Shown here: positions 51,818 to 57,021 of the stretch, piece after piece
How the letters are laid out: each line of letters starts with the position of its first letter
How positions within the stretch are numbered: position 1 is the stretch's first letter
From: an uncultured Halomonas sp.
GTDB taxonomy: Bacteria; Pseudomonadota; Gammaproteobacteria; Pseudomonadales; Halomonadaceae
DNA: 57,021 nucleotides
Reading direction: 5' to 3'
NCBI RefSeq assembly: GCF_947501415.1
Contig: NZ_CANMVL010000024.1
Location: forward strand, 1 to 57,021
Notes under the pieces: model-generated
What the model saw: the letters and a program-made list of their open reading frames with translations, nothing else
Databases searched by the model: none
What the model was told of the DNA's origin: nothing
Position numbers and translations under genes: made by a program

Positions 51818-52212
51818 ACTGCTCGCCGTGCTGCGGCAGCACAGCAACCCCATGCCGGCCTGGATCGCCAGAATTGTCCTGGAGACGGGCATGCTCTCGT
51901 CGGAGATCCTCAACCTCACCCGATCCCAGGTCTACGTGAAACGCCGCGTAGGGCGCCTCACCGACACCAAGAACAATGAAGCCCGCCTGGTGCCGCTGAC
52001 CCAGGCCGCTACGGAGATGTTCAAGCAGGTGTTAAACAATCCAGTGCGGCCGCTCGACTGCGACCTGATGTTCTTCGGTGAGCCTGGCCGAGAGGGTAAG
52101 CGCGGCCCATATACCTACACCAAGCTCTGGAATCAGGCGAAGAAGCAGGCCAGGCTCGATGACTTTCGCTTTCATGACCTACGCCATGAGGTCGTCAGCC
52201 GGCTGGTAGAGG
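51818..52212 (+). pseudogene. Broken integrase copy
   Basis: About 390 bp repeat the catalytic part of the intact integrase at a constant offset of 1577 bp with no insertions or deletions. By eye 16 of about 129 residues differ, among them the catalytic Arg207 position, now Leu (TGMLSSEI). It lacks the N-terminal domains and everything after the HDLRH motif, including His326 and Tyr335, because the sequence passes into IS30 remnant DNA. An open frame spans 51774-52235 but cannot give an active recombinase. Confidence 0.88.
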
Positions 52213-52374
52213 GCCGCCAACGAAAATATCAATGAGCTCATACGGCCGTACTTACCCAAAGGAACGGATCTATCGGTCTATAGCCAGAAAGAACTGGATG
52301 AAATCGCGCTTGAGCTGAACATGCGACCGCGAAAGCGCTTCGACTTTAAGTGCCCCATTGAGGTGATGAGCTAG
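52213..52374 (+). pseudogene. C-terminal remnant of an IS30-family transposase
   Basis: The frame reads ANENINELIRPYLPKGTDLS, then VYSQKELDEIALELNMRPRK and RFDFKCPIEVMS before TAG at 52372-52374. This is the conserved end of IS30-family transposases. The upstream catalytic part is missing and the fragment is joined directly to the broken integrase, so an IS30 insertion followed by deletion is likely. An IS30-like end (GGTGTTGTACTCAGAACCTG) follows at about 52424-52443. Confidence 0.85.
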
Positions 52375-52726
52375 CAGACGGCGAAGTACCATGAGGCGTC
52401 ATCATCAACACCTTGACGGTGTTGTACTCAGAACCTGCATCTGTCATGTCTTTCAAAAATAATAATAAGAATAATAATGCTATTATTATTCTTATTATTG
52501 CTCCGTTTTAGCTCCTTGTCGTTGCAATTGTGTAATTTGTTAAATTTTGTTATTTGTTTAAGTAGCTGTAATTCCTGAGCTTTTTAGTGCACCATCTCTT
52601 CAAGATGATAAACTTTGATGATCAATATCTAGTACATTGATTGCTATGCAAGAGGCGCGCGCTTGAGCTTTGACTTTGCTTGGTTAGCATTGATTACGTC
52701 GATGTATGATTGATGGAGGGCTAGTC
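52375..52726. other. AT-rich non-coding region with an IS end and a long A/T palindrome
   Basis: No gene is seen in these 352 bp. The left part holds the probable right end of the IS30 remnant. The middle holds a 39-bp palindrome (52461-52499). The right part is very AT-rich and contains TTGACT near 52671 and a TATGAT-like box near 52704, possible promoter elements of the next gene. Confidence 0.6.
52461..52499. repeat. Perfect 18-bp inverted repeat made of A/T triplets
   Basis: AATAATAAGAATAATAAT (52461-52478) and ATTATTATTCTTATTATT (52482-52499) are exact inverted copies with GCT between. It could extrude as a cruciform or act as a weak terminator. AT-rich palindromes also occur at replication origins, but nothing else here proves an origin. 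Confidence 0.85.
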
Positions 52727-52960
52727 ATGAAAGTCGAAGATTATCTTGTTAAGCGGTTCGGCCTACTGATGAGCATATCAGACCTAGCGGATCTTCTTGG
52801 TCGTTCGCCCGATGGCGTAAGGGTTTCTCTTTATTCAGATACTGAGGTCTCTCGAAAGCTGAAGCCGACGATGGTGAAGGTAGGGCGCCGTGTCTATTTT
52901 CGGACGCTCCAAGTAAAAGACGCCCTAGATTTGGAGCCTTCTGAATATGGCGCGTGTTAG
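52727..52960 (+). CDS. Small helix-turn-helix protein, excisionase- or plasmid-regulator-like
   Basis: The ATG at 52727, preceded by GGAGGG, gives 77 residues. MSISDLADLLGRSPDGVRVS looks like a MerR/excisionase-type helix-turn-helix, and KVGRRVYFRTLQVKDAL is the usual strand-helix continuation (an image of 'correct for the key and address a column'). It overlaps the next gene by 14 bp, so the two act together, probably in control of replication or excision of the element. I cannot name a close family. Confidence 0.7.
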   Translation: MKVEDYLVKRFGLLMSISDLADLLGRSPDGVRVSLYSDTEVSRKLKPTMVKVGRRVYFRTLQVKDALDLEPSEYGAC

Positions 52961-53633
52961 TCCATCGGTAGTGCAGAAGATTCTGGGTAGAGTAGTTGCC
53001 TATCATGCCGCGTTCACGCTCCTTCCCGGCGTTTCAGTTCCTGGTGCAGTCTTCCTTAGCCAAGCATTTTACTGGACACGTAACACCAAGGCAGAGGAAA
53101 GAGGCGGGTGGTTTTACAAAAACCAGCGTGGCAGAGATAGTTGGGAGTCAGAAACTGGACTTTCTCCTAAGCAGCAGGCTAACGCTAGGAAGTCGCTAGT
53201 GGAAATTGGCGTATTGGAGGAGGAGAGGCGAGATGTGCCTGCAAAAATGTGGTATCGGGTGAACTGCGAGCGCTTGCTTGAGCTTCTGGCGGAGCAATTC
53301 GACAAAGAGCCTTCTGGAACTGGTTGTAATTCCCAGTTTTTCCCTTTGGGAGATTCTACTATCCCTTCTAGCCAATCTGGTGATCAGGATGGTCAAACCT
53401 TGATTCTACCAAAGGGCAAATCTATTACAGAGAATACAACAAAGAGTACATCAAGAAATAAAAGCGAGGCGGCCAAGGTTGAGAGTCATCCTGGGCCCGA
53501 ATCAAAATTAACGAGGGCCGAGATGGCTGAGTTGCTGGGCCAGAAAAGAGCAGACTTCTTAGCCAGAAATTACGGCAGCGACAAGGTTGGAGCTCCTGCA
53601 GTAGAAGAAATGCGCAGAACCCTCCGCACATAG
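52947..53633 (+). CDS. Winged-helix protein resembling phage/plasmid replication proteins
   Basis: The 228-residue protein starts with VQKILGRVVAYHAAFTLLPG, followed by GAVFLSQAFYWTRNTKAEER and GGWFYKNQRGRDSWESETGL. This layout recurs in replication-initiation or helicase-loader-like proteins of phages and plasmids. The SPKQQANARKSLVEIGVLEE segment is a winged-helix recognition region, and AKMWYRVNCERLLELL follows as is usual. The C-terminal half is a polar linker (N, S, T, K rich) ending in a short helix. The role in replication is inferred from resemblance. Confidence 0.65.
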   Translation: MARVSPSVVQKILGRVVAYHAAFTLLPGVSVPGAVFLSQAFYWTRNTKAEERGGWFYKNQRGRDSWESETGLSPKQQANARKSLVEIGVLEEERRDVPAKMWYRVNCERLLELLAEQFDKEPSGTGCNSQFFPLGDSTIPSSQSGDQDGQTLILPKGKSITENTTKSTSRNKSEAAKVESHPGPESKLTRAEMAELLGQKRADFLARNYGSDKVGAPAVEEMRRTLRT

Positions 53634-53642
53634 AATTCAAGC

Positions 53643-53703
53643 GGCGCGGAACGGGGGTGATGGCCCCGACCGCGCCTAACCACGACTGCCTGCGTAGGAG
53701 GCA
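53643..53703 (+). other. Structured leader before the 107-residue gene
   Basis: GGCGCGG (53643-53649) pairs with CCGCGCC (53670-53676) and inner GGGG with CCCC. A second small stem TGCCT (53687-53691) with AGGCA (53699-53703) covers part of the ribosome-binding site AGGAGG of the gene that starts at 53707. Translation may be held back by this fold. Confidence 0.45.
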
Positions 53704-53706
53704 CCC

Positions 53707-54030
53707 ATGGCTAACAGACAGCGTATCACACCCGCCTTCACTGACAGTGGCCTGTCACGGCTGTACCGATCACATGCGGTCGAACAGCAAGCCATCCAGA
53801 GTGAGATTCAAACTCTGGTGATCATCGCCGGTTACGCTTGCGATTTTCTCACCGAAGGGTTGGAAGCCCTTCCCGAAGACTTCTTCACCTGCATCGAAGA
53901 GATGAAAGAGGTGATGGAGTCCATCGACCTGAAAAGTCTGGATTTTGAAAAGCGGTCGCTCACGCTCCAGAGGACGAGACGGCGCCTGGAGGCCAAGGCG
54001 ACCCGTCAGGATCGTCAAAAGGAGGTTTGA
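53707..54030 (+). CDS. Uncharacterised small element protein
   Basis: The 107-residue protein is soluble, with a central helical stretch (QSEIQTLVIIAGYACDFLTE) and a basic, charged tail (LQRTRRRLEAKATRQDRQ). I recognise no family. It has a strong AGGAGG site and ends 2 bp before the VirB5-like gene, so it belongs to that operon. It may be a conjugation accessory protein. Confidence 0.7.
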   Translation: MANRQRITPAFTDSGLSRLYRSHAVEQQAIQSEIQTLVIIAGYACDFLTEGLEALPEDFFTCIEEMKEVMESIDLKSLDFEKRSLTLQRTRRRLEAKATRQDRQKEV

Positions 54031-54032
54031 TC

Positions 54033-54683
54033 ATGAGCAACAAAATTTCGTGCGCACGAAAAATGGCCGGTGTCGCCCTCGCGGCCACCATCGGACTATC
54101 GCAGCCCGCCATGGCAGGTGGGATTCCCGTTATCGACGTGTCGAGCCTGACCCAGCAGATTTTGCAGGTTCAGCACATGCTTACCCAAATCGAGCAACTG
54201 AAAAGCCAGCTCGAAACAGCCAACAAGGAGCTGGACAGCATGAGCGGGGTTCGAGGCCTGGGCAACGTCATCGACTCGGCCTATGACACTGCCGTGAATG
54301 TCGATCCTAACCAGGTGCTGAGTGACGTCGGCATCAGGGGGGCGAACGATCACGGCTTGTCCGGTGACGTGGCGGACCTGTACGACAGCGGCAACCAGAA
54401 CACGGCGACCTGGCTTGGCCAGTCCCAAAAGTCCCTGGAACAGGCTCAGGAGCGTTTCAGCGAGCTGACCGGCTTGGTGGCTGAGATCAACAACAGCCCG
54501 GACCAGAAAGACATTCTGGACCTACAGGCCCGTATCGGCGCCGAACAAGTCATGCTGCAAAACGAGATGGCCAAACTGTCCATGCTCCGTTCGCAGGCCG
54601 AGGCCAACCAGGCGCTTCACGCTCAGCGGGTTCAGCAGATGCGTGTCGCGTCATCAGGGGAACCGTTCGAGCTTGATTGGTAA
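54033..54683 (+). CDS. VirB5-family type IV secretion protein
   Basis: VirB5 proteins are minor pilus tip subunits in the periplasm. The ATG at 54033, with AGGAGG seven bases upstream, gives 216 residues with a Sec signal (cleavage after AMA). The mature part has the VirB5/TrbJ plan of a conserved N-terminus (GIPVIDVSSLTQQILQVQHM) and long helices (LTQIEQLKSQLETANKELDS, and the C-terminal AEQVMLQNEMAKLSMLRSQA). A 16-bp palindrome lies within codons 5-10 and encodes ISCAR, repeated in the next gene. Confidence 0.85.
   Translation: MSNKISCARKMAGVALAATIGLSQPAMAGGIPVIDVSSLTQQILQVQHMLTQIEQLKSQLETANKELDSMSGVRGLGNVIDSAYDTAVNVDPNQVLSDVGIRGANDHGLSGDVADLYDSGNQNTATWLGQSQKSLEQAQERFSELTGLVAEINNSPDQKDILDLQARIGAEQVMLQNEMAKLSMLRSQAEANQALHAQRVQQMRVASSGEPFELDW
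54046..54061. promoter_or_regulatory. 16-bp palindrome, copy 1, inside the VirB5-like gene start
   Basis: TTTCGTGCGCACGAAA is perfectly self-complementary and lies 13 nt after the A of the start codon. In mRNA the arms UUUCGU and ACGAAA could form a hairpin. Confidence 0.7.
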
Positions 54684-54692
54684 GGAGGCTTT

Positions 54693-54986
54693 ATGAGTAC
54701 CAGGAAAATTTCGTGCGCACGAAATATTGCCGTAGTGGTTCTGGTCAGCGTTGCGCAGTCCGGGTGCTTTGATGACACCCCGGATACTGGACCGGTGCAG
54801 ACCGTGGACTGGTACAAAGCGCATGACGATAAGCGCAAGTCGACACTGGAGAAGTGCAGCAACAACCCTGGCGAACTCCAGGAAGCGCCGAATTGCATTA
54901 ATGCACTCCAAGCGGAGCGGGCACTGTCTAGCGGTGAGCCCTTCGAGCTCGACCTGTCTAGCCTCCAGAGCGAGGAGGACTCATGA
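54693..54986 (+). CDS. EexN-family entry exclusion lipoprotein
   Basis: EexN lipoproteins block uptake of a similar conjugative element by a cell that already has one. The 97-residue product has a lipoprotein signal with the modified cysteine Cys25 (SVAQSGC) and the family core TVDWYKAHDDKRKSTLEKCS followed by NNPGELQEAPNCINA. TAAGGAGG precedes the ATG. It lies between virB5-like and virB6-like genes, a known place for such genes, and overlaps the latter by 4 bp. Codons 6-11 hold palindrome copy 2. Confidence 0.88.
   Translation: MSTRKISCARNIAVVVLVSVAQSGCFDDTPDTGPVQTVDWYKAHDDKRKSTLEKCSNNPGELQEAPNCINALQAERALSSGEPFELDLSSLQSEEDS
54709..54724. promoter_or_regulatory. 16-bp palindrome, copy 2, inside the EexN-like gene start
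   Basis: TTTCGTGCGCACGAAA, identical to copy 1, begins 16 nt after the A of the start codon and encodes the same ISCAR peptide in the signal peptide. Confidence 0.7.
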
Positions 54987-55978
54987 ACCTGTTTGAAGGC
55001 ATGTTCTCCGTAGTTGATCAGGCACTGGACCAGTATATCGTCAACACGGCTACGGACCTCATCTCTTACATCACTCCAATCTTCACCAGCATGTTGATCG
55101 TCTGGATTGCCATCTGGGGCTATTTGATGATGTTTGGCAAGGTCAGTGAGCCCTTGCAGGAGGGCGTTTTTCGCATCCTTCGCACCGGCTTCATCATGAC
55201 GCTGGGGCTAACGGTCGGTACCTATATGGGCGTCGTGGTGGACGTGCTGGCTCATGGCCCGGAAAAGGTAGCAGCAGTCATCACGGGTTCCAGTGGAGGT
55301 GCCGCGGCCATTTTGGATAGCCTGTTCTCCCGCGTTCTCGCCGTAGCTGATCAGGCCTGGAATAAAGCGGGGGTCATGAGTGGTGATTTCGGCATGTATC
55401 TGGTGGCAATTCTGATCATGGTGTTTGGTGGTGGTGTTGCCATCGTAGTGGCGTTTCTCCTGCTGGTTAGCAAGGTGGCAACGACGGTTCTGCTGGCGAT
55501 TGGTCCGCTCTTCATCATTGGTCTGCTGTTTAACACCACGCAACGTTTCTTCGAGAGCTGGCTGGGCATGGTGATCAATTTCGGCATGCTACTGGTTTTG
55601 GGTTCAGCCATTGGGCGCATGGTCATCGATGTCAGCGAAGCGTTCATGAACATCGTGGAAGCCTCGGCAGGCAGCATGGCCAGTATGACCACAAGTGCCT
55701 ATCTGATTGCTTTTTTTGCTCTTGGCATCCTCGTGCTGAAGCAGGTGCCGGCCATTGCTTCTGCATTGGGCGGTGGTGTGGCATTGGCAACTCAGGGCGC
55801 TCTGGGCTCTGCTATGTCCGCGATGCGTCCCTCAGCCATCCGCCGTCAGTATCGTGGCGTTCAACGTGATGCACGCTTAGCAGGCAGTGCGGCAACCTCT
55901 CCTTACCGTGGCGCCAAGTCTGCCTATCGTGCCTACCAGAAGCGTTTCGGTGCTGGCAACACGATGACAGGAGGATAA
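54983..55978 (+). CDS. VirB6/TrbL-family type IV secretion membrane protein
   Basis: VirB6 is the polytopic inner-membrane subunit that helps form the translocation path. The 331-residue protein has at least five hydrophobic segments and the conserved central region FLLLVSKVATTVLLAIGPLF followed by FFESWLGMVINFGML. After the last membrane segment comes a basic cytoplasmic tail (RPSAIRRQYRGVQRDARLAG). It is coupled to the eexN-like gene by a 4-bp overlap. Confidence 0.9.
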   Translation: MNLFEGMFSVVDQALDQYIVNTATDLISYITPIFTSMLIVWIAIWGYLMMFGKVSEPLQEGVFRILRTGFIMTLGLTVGTYMGVVVDVLAHGPEKVAAVITGSSGGAAAILDSLFSRVLAVADQAWNKAGVMSGDFGMYLVAILIMVFGGGVAIVVAFLLLVSKVATTVLLAIGPLFIIGLLFNTTQRFFESWLGMVINFGMLLVLGSAIGRMVIDVSEAFMNIVEASAGSMASMTTSAYLIAFFALGILVLKQVPAIASALGGGVALATQGALGSAMSAMRPSAIRRQYRGVQRDARLAGSAATSPYRGAKSAYRAYQKRFGAGNTMTGG

Positions 55979-55981
55979 GTT

Positions 55982-56275
55982 ATGAATACCAATATCAAGT
56001 GGTTAGATACCTGGCGCGTCCGCGTGGCGCGGGTAAAGCGTGGGATGGGGCTGGTCATCTCGGGCCTGTTACTGGTGGTGGGTATCCTGTTGTCTGTGGC
56101 GTTGCTCCCTGAACTGCCTGGTTTGGTCAGCGTCGCTCTTACTGGCGATGGCGAGGCTGCTCGTACCCTGTTTGTCTGCGTGGTCGGTATTGCCGTGTGT
56201 GTTCTCCAGTGGCGATGGCGCGCAACGATATATCCCGAGCTTCGGCGTGATCCATCTCAGAAGGAGACCTTATGA
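55982..56275 (+). CDS. Small membrane protein
   Basis: The 97-residue product has a basic N-terminus (RVRVARVKRGMG) and two hydrophobic segments (about 23-45 and 60-75), followed by a short basic tail. It starts 4 bp after the virB6-like stop and overlaps the next gene by 4 bp. I recognise no family; it is probably an accessory of the secretion module. Confidence 0.7.
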   Translation: MNTNIKWLDTWRVRVARVKRGMGLVISGLLLVVGILLSVALLPELPGLVSVALTGDGEAARTLFVCVVGIAVCVLQWRWRATIYPELRRDPSQKETL

Positions 56276-56466
56276 GCTACCGGCGCTTGACACCCGAGGA
56301 GATCGAAGACCTGCGAGCTGAGATGCGTGCCTCTGGGCAGTGGATGAAAGCTGAGTTGGCCAAGCGTCGCCGGGAGCATGGAGAGACGGAACCGGTTGAG
56401 ACAAGTGCCTCCCCTATTACTAATGGCGAAGCCTCCCGATCAGCCCCTGGCGACGAGCAGGTTTGA
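56272..56466 (+). CDS. Small hydrophilic protein
   Basis: The 64-residue protein is highly charged, with a helical first half (LTPEEIEDLRAEMRASGQWM, then KAELAKRRREHGE) and a Ser/Glu-rich tail. It is translationally coupled to the preceding gene (ATGA overlap) and is the last gene before the oriT-like region. No family is recognised. Confidence 0.65.
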   Translation: MSYRRLTPEEIEDLRAEMRASGQWMKAELAKRRREHGETEPVETSASPITNGEASRSAPGDEQV

Positions 56467-56519
56467 GACAGGTCCGTGCGTATTACTAACGGAGTAGCCT
56501 AGCGCGTCCCTGCTCCCAT

Positions 56520-56535
56520 TTTCGTGCGTACGAAA
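56520..56535. promoter_or_regulatory. Palindrome, copy 3, in the non-coding region
   Basis: TTTCGTGCGTACGAAA keeps both 6-bp arms (TTTCGT/ACGAAA) and differs from copies 1 and 2 by one central base. It opens the first unit of a 117-bp direct repeat. Confidence 0.7.
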
Positions 56536-56636
56536 AGAATGAATGGCTATAGAGCTAGGGCAGGATTCGCGAACTGCCAGCACGTGGTACCACTGCCCTA
56601 TTCGTAGCGCGAGAGAGGGCACTGCCAGAGTCAAAA

Positions 56637-56652
56637 TTTCGTGCGTACGAAA
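56637..56652. promoter_or_regulatory. Palindrome, copy 4, in the non-coding region
   Basis: TTTCGTGCGTACGAAA, identical to copy 3 and exactly 117 bp from it, lies 95 bp before the ribbon-helix-helix gene. Confidence 0.7.
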
Positions 56653-56747
56653 TCCATGAGCGTTTTTGGAGCTAGGGCAGGATTCGCGAAGTGTCAGCCG
56701 TTGCCGGCAGCGTGCTGGCATTTGGTACCACACTCGATGGGAAGTAC

Positions 56748-57021
56748 ATGATGAAAGAGGACGAGATGACAGAAGCAGCAGTGGTCAAAACCAGGCTGAC
56801 ATCAGCCGAGAAGGAAGCCTGGCAACGCCTTTGTGAGGCATCTGGCCGTTCGGAGTCAGATGTACTGCGGGAGATGATTCAACGCGTTTGTGGCGAGAGC
56901 ATCGCCGAAGTGAAGTGGTCCCCATCCTTCGGACCACCTGACAAGTCAGCTAAGCTCGGATCGGGACATCATCGGCGTCAGGCCGCCTGTTTCACTGGTT
57001 GGGGGAAGTACATCTCATCTG
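56748..57021 (+). CDS. Ribbon-helix-helix protein, likely relaxosome or partition accessory (partial)
   Basis: The frame from ATG 56748 (or ATG 56751 or 56766) is open to the right edge, giving at least 91 residues, so the 3' end is missing. VVKTRLTSAEKEAWQRLCEA followed by SGRSESDVLREMIQRV is a ribbon-helix-helix DNA-binding motif of the MobC/TraJ/NikA-like or StbA-like kind. Its place after the repeat region suggests that it binds there. The rest (GHHRRQAACFTGWGKYIS) is not recognised. Confidence 0.65.
   Translation, partial: MMKEDEMTEAAVVKTRLTSAEKEAWQRLCEASGRSESDVLREMIQRVCGESIAEVKWSPSFGPPDKSAKLGSGHHRRQAACFTGWGKYISS

Larger units (their letters stand above)
56520..56747. other. Repeat-rich region, possible origin of transfer or control region
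   Basis: Two direct-repeat units start at 56520 and 56637 (offset 117 bp). Each has the 16-bp palindrome followed by GAGCTAGGGCAGGATTCGCG. The first unit also holds perfect arms TAGGGCAG (56556-56563) and CTGCCCTA (56593-56600), enclosing palindromes TTCGCGAA and GTGGTACCAC. GGTACCAC recurs at 56724. The region lies directly before a ribbon-helix-helix gene, a common arrangement of oriT and its accessory protein. No nic site was identified. Confidence 0.55.

Noticed and set aside
49602..57021. Right attachment site of the island inside the window
   Set aside because: No second copy of the tRNA 3' end was found up to the right edge; the island continues beyond it.

Overview
The window reads as about 49.6 kb of chromosome from a GC-rich, salt-adapted gammaproteobacterium, most likely Halomonas or a close relative (Halomonadaceae), followed by about 7.4 kb of a mobile island. 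The placement rests on the rpsU-dnaG-rpoD operon next to tsaD, on an ABC glycine-betaine system and two BCCT-type carriers, on TRAP transport and on overall gene style. It is an inference, not a database result.

Layout. 1-5800: tsaD (divergent) and the rpsU-dnaG-rpoD macromolecular synthesis operon. 5842-11569: a membrane protein and a five-gene branched-chain-amino-acid-type (HAAT) ABC importer. 11568-14696: a LysR regulator divergent from frmA and fghA, the glutathione-dependent formaldehyde oxidation pair. 14791-23867: mtgA, then a LysR-controlled set of aldehyde dehydrogenase, M19-like dipeptidase homologue, BCCT carrier, an unrecognised 586-residue protein, a DUF3726-like protein and a RidA-family protein. 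24004-28717: a two-subunit NAD-linked formate dehydrogenase. 28677-36827: EamA exporter, TRAP transporter (DctP plus fused DctQM), DUF4168 protein, and a CBS/DUF294 plus exonuclease pair. 37000-42499 (minus): UspA-BCCT and proV-proW-proX. 42903-49372: AaeXAB-like efflux system, AEC carrier, BASS/ACR3-like carrier, CNNM/CorC-type protein. 49525-49601: tRNA-Ile(CAU). 49699-57021: the island, with tyrosine integrase, an AT-rich membrane-anchored cargo gene, a broken integrase copy, an IS30 remnant, replication-like genes, a VirB5-EexN-VirB6 module and a ribbon-helix-helix gene that runs off the end.

How the genes fit. Uptake of quaternary amines (ProVWX, two BCCTs) and a probable amine catabolic operon sit with a complete formaldehyde-to-CO2 route (FrmA, FghA, formate dehydrogenase). 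This suggests that N-methyl groups of imported compounds are oxidised here. The substrate of the catabolic operon cannot be read from the sequence.

Most notable observations. (1) A palindrome-flanked interspersed repeat of about 106 bp lies in frame inside the formate dehydrogenase catalytic gene, between the third and fourth cysteines of its [4Fe-4S] motif; a second copy lies in the non-coding DNA upstream of proV. (2) A 16-bp palindrome, TTTCGTGCG(C/T)ACGAAA, occurs four times in the last 3 kb. Two copies are buried just inside the start of the VirB5-like and EexN-like genes, where they encode the same peptide (ISCAR); two lie in an oriT-like repeat region. (3) The amine operon contains proteins of no known function and an M19 homologue without the usual first metal motif.
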